Positions 25,570-33,546 of a stretch of 64,000 nucleotides of DNA are shown one piece after another. The stretch spans positions 1 through 64,000 of the IMG/VR virus record IMGVR_UViG_3300009103_001934; one strand, written 5' to 3'. Source of the DNA: a virus. The position numbers were made by a program, and so were the translations under genes. Position 1 is the stretch's first letter; every line of letters begins with the position of its first letter. The notes below the pieces were generated by a model. That model was not told the origin of the DNA. It was given only the letters and a program-made list of their open reading frames with translations, and did not search any database.

Positions 25570-28035
25570 ATGAGTACCCCCGCCCTGAACGTAAAAAAAA
25601 GAAACGGAAGATTAGAGAAGTTAGATATTAATAAAATTAATTTGTGCGCAACGAGATCGTGCGATGGGATAGATAATGTTTCGGCTAGTGAAGTAGTTTT
25701 AGATGCACAAGTTCAGTTCTATGACAAAATTACAACCAAGGAGATAGATCAAGCGCTCGTGATGTCTGCGCGAACAAAAATAGAAAAAGAACCTAATTAT
25801 TCATACGCTGCAGCCAGACTTCTATTAGGGAACATACATAAAGAAGTTTTTGGGGAGAGTAGAGACAAGGACGGCTTTGAGCATCAATATAAATTAAGCT
25901 TCATAAGGAACATTAAAAAACTAGTTAACGAGGGAATACTAAATAAAAAATTACTGTCTTTCGACTTAAAGAAGTTATCAGAATCTCTTATTCTTGACAG
26001 GGATTATAAATTTAAGTATCTTGGTTTACAGATCCTTTACGATAGATACTTTCATCACGTGAACGGTGTTAGGCTAGAAGCTCCACAGTCATTCTGGATG
26101 CGCGTAGCCATGGGTCTAGCTTTAAATGAAAAAGATAAAGAAAAAAAGGCTATCGAATTTTACCACGCAATTTCATCGTTTAGGTTATGCCCTTCTACGC
26201 CTACCCTTTTTAATAGTGGGAGCACTCGTAGTCAGCTTAGTTCTTGCTACCTCAACACTTTTGATGATAGCATCGATGGCATATTTGAAGGCGCGTGGCA
26301 GGAAGCTAGAAAATCTAAGTTTGCTGGAGGGTTAGGTTTTGATGTTACCAATTTTCGATCAGCGGGCTCTTATATCAAGGGAACCAACGGCTCGTCTAGC
26401 GGTCTTATCCCTTGGCTCAAGATTTTTAACGATCTTCTTGTGGCGGTTAACCAAGGAGGGAAAAGACCGGGGGCAGGGTGCGCCTACCTAGAGCCATGGC
26501 ATTTAGATATTGAAGATTTTCTTGATCTTAAAAAAAATACGGGTGATGAGCGCAGAAGGTGCCATGATCTGAATACGGCGAATTGGATACCGGATCTTTT
26601 TATGCGAAAAGTGGAGACTGACGATGACTGGTATTTATTTTCCCCATCCGAAGTGGACCTTCATAAATATTACGGTGAGGAATTCGATAAGAGGTACGAG
26701 TCTTACAGTAAAATGGCCGATAATGGGGAGATTAATAATTTTAAAATCATTAAGGCTAAAGAGCTCTGGAAAAAAATGCTAAGAGCCCTATTCGAAACGG
26801 GACACCCTTGGATTACTTTTAAGGACAACGCGAATGTCAGGTACTCTAATTCCCATCAGGGGATAATTAATAGTTCTAACTTGTGTACAGAAATCTTCTT
26901 ACACACGAAGCCGTCACAATATGACAACGGTGAAAAAAGCGAGGTGGGAGAAACGGCGGTTTGTAATTTGAGCTCAGTGAACCTTAAAGAACACCTAAAG
27001 AAAAACGGGAAATTAGACTTTAAGACTTTATCCAAAACCATAGCAGTTCAAATGAGAATGCTAGATAACGTTATTGATTTAAATTTTTATCCGACTAAGG
27101 AAGCCAAAAAGGCTAACCTCAGTCACCGTCCGGTGGGAGCGGGGACCATGGGATGGGCAGACGTTTTTCATTCTTACAAGGTTGATTTTTCTAGTGATGA
27201 CGCGGTAAAGTTTTCGGATGAACTGTATGAATTTATCTCTTATAATTGCATTTTAAATTCTAACAAGCTCGCCTCAGAGAGGGGGGAATACTCTACGTAT
27301 GCGGGCTCTAAGTGGGAAAAGGGAGAGCTACCCATAGACACATACAAAGACTTAATGGGCTACTTAGGAAGTAAGCCGATCGTTCATAGGGGCAGAAAAT
27401 ATACGCCCGAGGTAGACTGGAAGAGCCTAAGGGAAAACGTAAAAAATAACGGGATAAGGAACAGCAATACCATGGCTATAGCTCCCACAGCGACTATATC
27501 CTACATACAGGGATGCTCCCCATCTGTTGAGCCAGATTTTTCTACACTGTTTGTCTATGAGAACAAGAGTGGAAACCTTTTTATTACTAACGAATGGTTC
27601 GTTAAAGAATGCAAACAGCTTGATATTTGGAATAAGACGCTAATAGAAATGCTCAAGGCCGTAGACGGGGACATTTTACGACTAAACGGTGAATTACCAG
27701 ACGATCTTAAGAATCGGTACCGCACAGCCTTTGATCATGATCAATTTAAATTGGTAGAGGCTGCGGCAGCTAAACAAAAGTGGATTGACATGGGGCAGTC
27801 TTTAAACTTATTCAACAACAAGACCTCACTTAAACATTTAAATGATTTATACTTTCACGCTAGACAATTAGGCCTAAAAAGTACATATTATTTAAGGAAT
27901 AAAAGTGCAAGCGAAATTGAAAAGGCTACGGCTAGTAGTGACATTAGTAATACTGATTCAAGCGATAACGATGATTCTGAGCCTGTTGTGCAAGCTTGCT
28001 CTGTCCTAGACCCGACCTGTGAGAGTTGTCAGTAG
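25570..28035 (+). CDS. nrdA: Ribonucleoside-diphosphate reductase alpha subunit (class I)
   Basis: 821 residues. Reduces ribonucleotides to deoxyribonucleotides with the NrdB partner at 28879. Residues 5-90 form an ATP-cone (KKRNGRLEKLDINKI...), so dATP control is likely. Catalytic features are SQLSSCYLNTFDDS (first active-site Cys near 222), NSSNLCTEIFLHT (Asn-x-Cys-x-Glu near 435-440), the radical-relay Tyr pair in KSTYYLRNKSA near 770 and the C-terminal redox pair in PTCESCQ. All class I landmarks are present and the length is normal. A TAAGAT box lies upstream with a poor -35. Four other genes separate it from uvsX downstream. Confidence 0.92.
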   Translation: MSTPALNVKKRNGRLEKLDINKINLCATRSCDGIDNVSASEVVLDAQVQFYDKITTKEIDQALVMSARTKIEKEPNYSYAAARLLLGNIHKEVFGESRDKDGFEHQYKLSFIRNIKKLVNEGILNKKLLSFDLKKLSESLILDRDYKFKYLGLQILYDRYFHHVNGVRLEAPQSFWMRVAMGLALNEKDKEKKAIEFYHAISSFRLCPSTPTLFNSGSTRSQLSSCYLNTFDDSIDGIFEGAWQEARKSKFAGGLGFDVTNFRSAGSYIKGTNGSSSGLIPWLKIFNDLLVAVNQGGKRPGAGCAYLEPWHLDIEDFLDLKKNTGDERRRCHDLNTANWIPDLFMRKVETDDDWYLFSPSEVDLHKYYGEEFDKRYESYSKMADNGEINNFKIIKAKELWKKMLRALFETGHPWITFKDNANVRYSNSHQGIINSSNLCTEIFLHTKPSQYDNGEKSEVGETAVCNLSSVNLKEHLKKNGKLDFKTLSKTIAVQMRMLDNVIDLNFYPTKEAKKANLSHRPVGAGTMGWADVFHSYKVDFSSDDAVKFSDELYEFISYNCILNSNKLASERGEYSTYAGSKWEKGELPIDTYKDLMGYLGSKPIVHRGRKYTPEVDWKSLRENVKNNGIRNSNTMAIAPTATISYIQGCSPSVEPDFSTLFVYENKSGNLFITNEWFVKECKQLDIWNKTLIEMLKAVDGDILRLNGELPDDLKNRYRTAFDHDQFKLVEAAAAKQKWIDMGQSLNLFNNKTSLKHLNDLYFHARQLGLKSTYYLRNKSASEIEKATASSDISNTDSSDNDDSEPVVQACSVLDPTCESCQ

Positions 28036-28059
28036 CCGTTATGGGGTGTAAATATCCCC

Positions 28060-28626
28060 ATGGACAGATTATTAGAGCTATTGTCGGAGCCGAGAATGGT
28101 TACTGACATTTCGAACCGCTCTCGAGGCTGCAATTATCTCTACGGACTATACGACCTAATAAAAGAGAATGTAACAAAATGCGATAATATAGTAGAAATA
28201 GGTTCTCACAGGGGGGTTTCCACAGAGCTTTTAGCTATGTTTTCGAACAGGGTTTACGCCGTGGACCCGTGGGATTTAGTGGAAGAGTATGACGAAGCCT
28301 CATTTTCCATGGACGCGAAAAGCGCAGAAAAGGAGTTCAGAGAGAGGCTATCTAGCTACAATAATGTAGAAGTAATAAAGGATTTTAGCGAAAATGCCTA
28401 TAAATTATTTGAAAACGAGTCAATAGATATGGTATATATAGACGGATGGCACGAACAAAGTGCCGTCGAGCAAGATATACTCAATTGGTATCCGAAAGTT
28501 AAAAGGGGAGGGGTAATTTCCGGTCATGACGGCAGAAACGGCTCAGTAAATAGTGTTATGCTAAGACTATTAGGAACAGTTGGGTTAAAAAGATATTCCG
28601 ATACCAGCTGGAGATATATAAAATGA
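28060..28626 (+). CDS. SAM-dependent methyltransferase (class I, methyltransferase-24 type)
   Basis: 188 residues. Motif I is NIVEIGSHRGVSTELL (about 46-61), followed by VYAVDPWDLVEEYDE, and the acidic strand DMVYIDGWHEQSAVEQDI (about 126-143) before RGGVISGHDGRNGSVN. This layout matches small O-methyltransferase-like proteins, often of sugars, common in glycan clusters. It lies between the two ribonucleotide reductase subunit genes and shares an ATGA junction with the next gene. The substrate is unknown. Confidence 0.75.
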   Translation: MDRLLELLSEPRMVTDISNRSRGCNYLYGLYDLIKENVTKCDNIVEIGSHRGVSTELLAMFSNRVYAVDPWDLVEEYDEASFSMDAKSAEKEFRERLSSYNNVEVIKDFSENAYKLFENESIDMVYIDGWHEQSAVEQDILNWYPKVKRGGVISGHDGRNGSVNSVMLRLLGTVGLKRYSDTSWRYIK

Positions 28627-28895
28627 AAGAATATAACATAGAATTAAACGAAGAGCAGAGCATCAAAGCTGCAGACGGAGTGTTAGTAAATGAAGCAGGA
28701 TTATGCTTGCAAATTTATCAGGATTTAGTTAAAATAGAGGCTGAACATCCAGAAGACGTTTTAATTAGAAGTATATTAGAACAGATACTATCTCAGGAAT
28801 TCGGCGGTAAAGAGAATATTGTATTTCCAGATTACTATAAGCCCGAAGGGGAACGAGTAGAGACTACGATAACCAGCAGTGAGCAACAAAACTAA
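28623..28895 (+). CDS. Hypothetical small acidic protein
   Basis: 90 residues, acidic and helical in the middle (LCLQIYQDLVKIEAEHPEDV, then LIRSILEQILSQEF), with a polar C-terminal tail (TTITSSEQQN). It overlaps the preceding methyltransferase by four bases and nrdB by 17, so it is translated within the nrdA-nrdB operon. No family recognised. A partner of the reductase is possible from position only. Confidence 0.6.
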   Translation: MKEYNIELNEEQSIKAADGVLVNEAGLCLQIYQDLVKIEAEHPEDVLIRSILEQILSQEFGGKENIVFPDYYKPEGERVETTITSSEQQN

Positions 28896-29892
28896 TTTAA
28901 TTTTGGGGGAAGAGATCGCAGGGGTAAATCAAATTTTACCTCATAAGCATAGATTTGCTTGGGACCTTTTTCTTAAAGGTGTAGCAAACAATTGGTCACC
29001 GGCAGAGATTAACATGTCCGAAGATGTTGCTCAGTGGAAGTCGGATTCCCTTAGTAAAGACGAAAAGCTTTTAGTAAAAAGGTGTCTGGGGTTTTTTGCC
29101 GGAAGTGAATCCTTAGTGGGCAATAATTTGCTCCTTACTGTAGCGAAGTGGGTAACAGACCCTGAATGTCGCCAATATATTCTAAGGCAAGCCTACGAAG
29201 AATCACTTCATAATTGGACAGTGGTTACATGTTGCGATTCTTTTTCGTTAAAGGTATCGGACGTATATGAAGCCTACGTTAATATACCTTCGATCAAAGC
29301 GAAGGACGATTTCTTAATGGAGATAACGTCAGATGTTAATAGGCAAGATTTTTCAACAAAATCCGTGGAAGGAAAAAGAGAATTCTTAAGGAACTTGATT
29401 ACCTATTACATAGTTTGTGAAGGAACATTTTTCTTTAGTGGTTTTGCTATGTTGCTGGCCTTAGGGAGACAAAACAAATTGCCGGGACTATCAGATCAAA
29501 TCAGGTATACGCTTAGGGACGAAAGTTTACATATAGAATTTGGAACTTATTTAATTAACACAATCAAAGAGCAATACCCATCGGTGTGGACAAAAAAGTT
29601 TGAAGAAGAGACTGTGGACAATATTAAAAAAGCGGTAGAGCTTGAAATAGCCTACTCGCATGACGTGCTTCCACGAGGTATACTTGGCTTAAATGCAGAT
29701 ATGTTTGTTGACTATATGCAGTACATAGGTAATCGCAGGTTCGAAGGGATCGGCATAGATTTTCGTTTTGATAGCGACAACAATCCATTTCCATGGCTAT
29801 CTGAGGTAGTTGATACCGGAGCGATGACAAACTTTTTTGAAAGGAAGGTAAAGGATTACCAAAATTCTGGCATGCTGGAAGATGATTTTTGA
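28879..29892 (+). CDS. nrdB: Ribonucleotide reductase beta subunit, class Ic-like (no radical tyrosine)
   Basis: 337 residues, GTG start. Makes the radical used by NrdA. The six di-metal ligands can be placed: Glu77 (GSES), Glu108 and His111 (ESLH), Glu181 (CEGTFFF), Glu215 and His218 (DESLH). The residue four after His111, which is the radical Tyr122 in E. coli NrdB, is Val115, and the first ligand is Glu rather than Asp. That combination is the hallmark of class Ic enzymes such as Chlamydia, which use a Mn/Fe centre instead of a tyrosyl radical. The C-terminus keeps a Tyr (KDYQNSGMLEDDF) for radical transfer. Confidence 0.9.
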   Translation: MSNKTNLILGEEIAGVNQILPHKHRFAWDLFLKGVANNWSPAEINMSEDVAQWKSDSLSKDEKLLVKRCLGFFAGSESLVGNNLLLTVAKWVTDPECRQYILRQAYEESLHNWTVVTCCDSFSLKVSDVYEAYVNIPSIKAKDDFLMEITSDVNRQDFSTKSVEGKREFLRNLITYYIVCEGTFFFSGFAMLLALGRQNKLPGLSDQIRYTLRDESLHIEFGTYLINTIKEQYPSVWTKKFEEETVDNIKKAVELEIAYSHDVLPRGILGLNADMFVDYMQYIGNRRFEGIGIDFRFDSDNNPFPWLSEVVDTGAMTNFFERKVKDYQNSGMLEDDF

Positions 29893-29893
29893 A

Positions 29894-30940
29894 ATGAAAG
29901 TATTAATAACAGGAATTCTTGGGCAGGACGGCGCGAACATGGCGGAGTTCCTGTTGAGACATACAGATCACCAAGTTTACGGAATGATGCGCAGAGTAGC
30001 GACACCCAACTTCGCAAACATAGCTTCCTTTAAGCGTAATCTTCGGTTCAATTTAGTTTACGGAGACCTTACGGATGAAGTTAGCCTAAACGAGCTAGTT
30101 AAATCTATTAAACCAGATTATTTTATTAATTTTGGAGCGAATAGCTTTGTGGGGTGCAGCTGGGACATGCCGGTTCATATGTTTGACGTGAATACTTTGG
30201 GAGTTATCAGGTGTCTAGAAGCGATTAAAAATTTCCAGCCAAAATGCAGATTTTACAGCGCGGGAAGCAGTGAACAATTCGGTAATGTGGACTACTCTCC
30301 ACAGGATATGAAACATCCCATGAAGCCCCGGAGTCCTTACGGAGCATCGAAGTGCGCCGCGAATCATGTAGTAAAAGTTTATCGAGAGTCTTACGACCTG
30401 TACGCAGTGCACGGAATACTATTTAATCACGAGGGGACGAAGAGAGGGGAGGAGTTTGTAACTAGAAAAATCTCTAAAGGGGTAGCGAGAATATACCATA
30501 GTGGCGCTTCCGAATTTGATCCGATCGAGTTGGGGAACCTAGATGCAAAAAGGGATTGGAGCGATAGTGAAGACTTTGTAAGGGGCGTTTGGTTAATGCT
30601 GGATCAAGACGAACCGATGGATTATGTACTAGCTAGCGGAGAGATGCACTCCATCAGAGAGTTCGTGGAAAAAGCTTTTAGCGCGGCAGGAATAAATGGG
30701 CGATGGGAAGGAGAAGGGTTAGATGAAGTATACGTAAAAGAAGGTAGCGGTAAGGAAGTTTTAGTTAAAATTAACCAACAATTTTACAGGCCCGCTGAAG
30801 TGGAGCAGTTAATGGGCGACCCGACAGAGGCTAAAGAAAATTTAGGCTGGACCCCAGAAGGGAATATAGACTCTCTCGTTGAGAAGATGGTAAAGCATGA
30901 TGTTAAACTGCAAGACAAAAACGAAGACGGATTATCATAG
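29894..30940 (+). CDS. gmd: GDP-mannose 4,6-dehydratase
   Basis: 348 residues from ATG 29894, one base after the nrdB stop; an in-frame ATG at 29882 is also possible. First step from GDP-D-mannose to GDP-L-fucose (product GDP-4-keto-6-deoxymannose). NAD(P)-binding motif GILGQDG (7-13), MMRRVATPNFANI, FINFGANSFVGCSW, SAGSSEQFGN and the catalytic SPYGASKCAA with Tyr149 and Lys153. FNHEGTKRGEEFVTRKI is diagnostic of the family. The second enzyme of the pathway is at 60133-61056. Confidence 0.93.
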   Translation: MKVLITGILGQDGANMAEFLLRHTDHQVYGMMRRVATPNFANIASFKRNLRFNLVYGDLTDEVSLNELVKSIKPDYFINFGANSFVGCSWDMPVHMFDVNTLGVIRCLEAIKNFQPKCRFYSAGSSEQFGNVDYSPQDMKHPMKPRSPYGASKCAANHVVKVYRESYDLYAVHGILFNHEGTKRGEEFVTRKISKGVARIYHSGASEFDPIELGNLDAKRDWSDSEDFVRGVWLMLDQDEPMDYVLASGEMHSIREFVEKAFSAAGINGRWEGEGLDEVYVKEGSGKEVLVKINQQFYRPAEVEQLMGDPTEAKENLGWTPEGNIDSLVEKMVKHDVKLQDKNEDGLS

Positions 30941-31268
30941 GTTAATTGTTAGTCAGTTTTGTGAGTACGAAAAGGGAACTTACGGAGCGAAATTGAACGA
31001 AGCAGTGAAAGCTTACGCGGTTAATCCCGACCCCGAGTTTTGGGACTGGATGTTTATAAATTGCAGTCTCAAGGTAAATTGTCCATCTTATTTTACAACG
31101 CCAGAGGGTATAGAATTTATTGTAAACAAAAAAAAGTTGATGAACATGAACTATAAAGCAGTATTGACAAACGTAGAACTTTATGGTAAATTGGGTGAAG
31201 ATAAAGAGATCAAAAAGAAAAAGGGTCTCTTAGATTTTATAAGAGATGGCGAAAAAGAAGGCAGTTAG
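30897..31268 (+). CDS. Hypothetical protein
   Basis: 123 residues, overlapping the dehydratase by 44 bases and uvsX by 23. The N-terminal region shared with the upstream gene is doubtful; the true start may be an internal non-ATG codon near 30948. The core reads KAYAVNPDPEFWDWMFINC, KVNCPSYFTTPEGIEFIVN, then a Lys-rich C-terminus (EIKKKKGLLDFIRDGEKE). No known family. Its position directly before the recombinase suggests a DNA-metabolism accessory. Confidence 0.55.
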   Translation: MMLNCKTKTKTDYHRLIVSQFCEYEKGTYGAKLNEAVKAYAVNPDPEFWDWMFINCSLKVNCPSYFTTPEGIEFIVNKKKLMNMNYKAVLTNVELYGKLGEDKEIKKKKGLLDFIRDGEKEGS

Positions 31269-32340
31269 TTCTAACACATCTCCCCAACAGCAAATTCAAG
31301 CATATCTTGAGCAGCACAAGGGGGATCATTATAACTTTGAAGAGGAGAGGACATATAGCGTGTCTAGTGGTAGCCTACTACTAGACATCGAAATGGGCGG
31401 GGGAATAAAGCCCGGGATTGTTAGAGCTTCTGGGGTGTCCGAGGGTGGCAAAACGTCCTGCGCGCTCGCTTTCGCGCGGAACTTTCAAAAAATGGATAAC
31501 TCTATGGTTATTTATATCAAAGCTGAAGGTAGGCTTTCCGCAGAGATGGTAGAAAGATCAGGAGTAAATACAAATGAAGATAAATGGTTTGTTTTTAAAT
31601 GTAATGTATATGAAGCTGTTATTGATTTCATGCGCCAGATGGTTAAGGACAATCCCTCTGACACAAGATACATGTTTATTATTGATTGCATGGACGCTTT
31701 GGTACCTAGGGGTGATTTAGAGAAGGGCGCGGACGAAGCGATTAAGGTCGCGGGAGGCTCGCTACTTAGCTCTGATTTTTTAAAGCGCATGGCCCTAGGA
31801 TTAGGTACGAGAGGTCATATTTGTTATATGATTTCTCAGGTCAGGACGAAGGTCTCCATTAATCCTTACGAAAAATCTGACCCGCGACTAACTAACGCTT
31901 CAGGAGGAAATGCCATGTTACACTACAGTGATTGGATTTTAGAATTTCAGCCTCGCTGGAACAAAGACTTAATAACCACGCAACCTAATGGTAAAGGTGA
32001 GCAATTAGGTCACTGGTGTAAGGTGATTTTTAGAAAATCTACTAACGAAAAGACCGGGGTAGAGGTTCGTTATCCTATTCGTTATCGTTCTCAGGCAGGG
32101 AAAAGTATATGGGTAGAATACGAGGTCGTGGATATGCTACTGGCTTGGGACATGGCCAAGGCAAAGGGTGCGTGGGTTACAATATCTGATGAGCTAGTAG
32201 AAGAAGTAAAAAAAGAAGTCAAGCTAGAACTTAAAAAACAGCATCAAGGGATGGATAATTTACGAAAATACTTTGAAGAGAATAAGGAAATAGGTAAATT
32301 TTTATTTAATAAATTTAGAGATGTGTTAAAAAAAGCGTGA
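31246..32340 (+). CDS. UvsX/RecA-like strand-exchange recombinase
   Basis: 364 residues. ATP-dependent filament on ssDNA for recombination and recombination-dependent replication. The Walker A is GVSEGGKT (63-70), a variant of GxxxxGKT. Further motifs are the FIIDCMDALVPRGDLEKG Walker B region, ICYMISQVRTKVSINPYEK (L1/sensor) and NASGGNAMLHYSDWILEF. The C-terminal 60 residues are charged and helical. Length and motif order fit T4 UvsX rather than full RecA. It shares a GTGA junction with the downstream methyltransferase. Confidence 0.82.
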   Translation: MAKKKAVSSNTSPQQQIQAYLEQHKGDHYNFEEERTYSVSSGSLLLDIEMGGGIKPGIVRASGVSEGGKTSCALAFARNFQKMDNSMVIYIKAEGRLSAEMVERSGVNTNEDKWFVFKCNVYEAVIDFMRQMVKDNPSDTRYMFIIDCMDALVPRGDLEKGADEAIKVAGGSLLSSDFLKRMALGLGTRGHICYMISQVRTKVSINPYEKSDPRLTNASGGNAMLHYSDWILEFQPRWNKDLITTQPNGKGEQLGHWCKVIFRKSTNEKTGVEVRYPIRYRSQAGKSIWVEYEVVDMLLAWDMAKAKGAWVTISDELVEEVKKEVKLELKKQHQGMDNLRKYFEENKEIGKFLFNKFRDVLKKA

Positions 32341-32984
32341 TAAAACTAAAAAAAACTTTTAGGTCTCTCATAGGAGCCGCTGGAGGTACAGATAAAGAAA
32401 AAAATCACCCCTACGGTACTATCTATGATTTAGTTTTTAATCATCAATACCTTCAAAAAGGCGAAGCGATATCCGTGTTAGAGATAGGAGCATCAAAGGG
32501 GGGTTCCATGGTCGCCTACATAGAGCAAGGAGAGCAGTACATAAATAAAATTGTAGGGATAGACATTCAACATAAAGTAAGAAAAGCTTACAGACATAGA
32601 ATAGAGGAAACACCTTATGCGCATGTAGAAATCGGTAATGCGTACACAGATGAGTTTACCAAAGAGATAGAAAAAAAGTATGGTAAATTTGACATAATTA
32701 TTGATGACGGGCCGCATAATTTAATATCTCAAGAGTTTTTTTTACGAGAGTATTATGATTTACTAAATGAAGGAGGAGCCCTTTTAGTCGAAGACGTTGC
32801 GTACGGTCAGCGATCTCTTTCCGGCACCGAGCACTGGCCCATGTTACCGCAGCAGCAGCCATGGCTCGAGGACCTTAAAAAAATTAAAGAGGAGCTTGAT
32901 TTGTACATTATAGACCTAAGACATAACATGACCCGAGATAAGCTTAACGATTCAGTTATTATTTTAAGACACAAACAACCTTGA
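32337..32984 (+). CDS. SAM-dependent methyltransferase (sugar O-methyltransferase type)
   Basis: 215 residues, GTG start in a GTGA overlap with the uvsX stop. Motif I VLEIGASKGGSMVAYIEQ (about 49-66), post-I KIVGIDIQHKVRKAY, and acidic DIIIDDGPHNLISQEFFLRE followed by GGALLVEDVAYGQ. The IDDGPH motif resembles MycE/cephalosporin-hydroxylase-like metal-dependent O-methyltransferases that act on sugars. Together with the other methyltransferases this suggests methylated glycans; the substrate is not known. Confidence 0.75.
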   Translation: MIKLKKTFRSLIGAAGGTDKEKNHPYGTIYDLVFNHQYLQKGEAISVLEIGASKGGSMVAYIEQGEQYINKIVGIDIQHKVRKAYRHRIEETPYAHVEIGNAYTDEFTKEIEKKYGKFDIIIDDGPHNLISQEFFLREYYDLLNEGGALLVEDVAYGQRSLSGTEHWPMLPQQQPWLEDLKKIKEELDLYIIDLRHNMTRDKLNDSVIILRHKQP

Positions 32985-33010
32985 CCTTTTGTCACAATAG
33001 TGTATATTAT
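32981..33010 (+). promoter_or_regulatory. Promoter with non-optimal spacing, giving a long leader
   Basis: TTGACC (32981-32986) followed by TATATT (16-base spacer, 33003-33008) or TATTAT (18-base spacer, 33005-33010). Unlike the leaderless class, the next start codon is about 100 bases away, so the RNA has a real leader, which folds (next feature). Confidence 0.5.
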
Positions 33011-33018
33011 ATATGTAG

Positions 33019-33078
33019 GCTCTGACGTTAAATCGCGTAAAAATAGGTGGGGATCAAACACCCCTACTTCGTCAGGGT
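33019..33078 (+). other. Structured 5' leader of the nuclease / giant-protein operon
   Basis: GCTCTGACG (33019-33027) pairs with CGTCAGGGT (33070-33078) in nine pairs including two G-U. Enclosed is a GGGG/CCCC hairpin (33049-33052 with 33061-33064) beside an A-rich strand. A T-rich stretch follows from about 33082. No known riboswitch class was recognised. It could be an attenuator, a protein-binding leader or a stability element. Confidence 0.4.
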
Positions 33079-33117
33079 CTCTTTGATTTTTCTTTTACTT
33101 AGTGCTAACTTTACCCC

Positions 33118-33534
33118 GTGAGACTTTATAATATCAAGGGTAAACTGCAGTCTAGGCTAGTTTCCAAGTTTCTTATTGATTGGGATAAAAAGTCTAGGTC
33201 GAAAATCCAGTTCAAAGTCAAACAATTTCTTAAGCCTTATTGGCAAAATCATATAGTTTATGAGGAGTTTCCCGTATACGGAACTCGGCTTAAAGTTGAT
33301 TTATTAAATGCCACTAAGAAGGTGGCTGTTGAAGTCAACGGAAGGCAGCACAGTAGCTTTAATAAATTCTTTCATAATAACTCCCGCGCAGAGTATTTAA
33401 AATCAATAAAAAGAGATGTTGAAAAAGCTAATTGGCTAGAATTAAATGAGTATACCCTTATTGAAATAGAAGAAGATGAAGTTCCTAATCTAGGAAGAGA
33501 ATTTATATTAAAAAATAAGAAAAAGATTATATAA
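33118..33534 (+). CDS. Small PD-(D/E)XK-like endonuclease (DUF559/Vsr-like)
   Basis: 138 residues, GTG start. The pattern FPVYGTRLKVDLLNATKK then VAVEVNGRQHSSF gives Asp (KVDLL) and Glu (VEVNGRQH), as in DUF559 and very-short-patch-repair nucleases, followed by KRDVEKANWLELNEYTLI, the typical K-x-D...G/E-Y-xxI ending. It is basic throughout and has a Lys-rich C-terminus. Probable role: DNA nicking or repair, or homing-like activity. First gene behind the structured leader and just upstream of the giant protein genes. Confidence 0.65.
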   Translation: MRLYNIKGKLQSRLVSKFLIDWDKKSRSKIQFKVKQFLKPYWQNHIVYEEFPVYGTRLKVDLLNATKKVAVEVNGRQHSSFNKFFHNNSRAEYLKSIKRDVEKANWLELNEYTLIEIEEDEVPNLGREFILKNKKKII

Positions 33535-33546
33535 TAGAGATATCCT

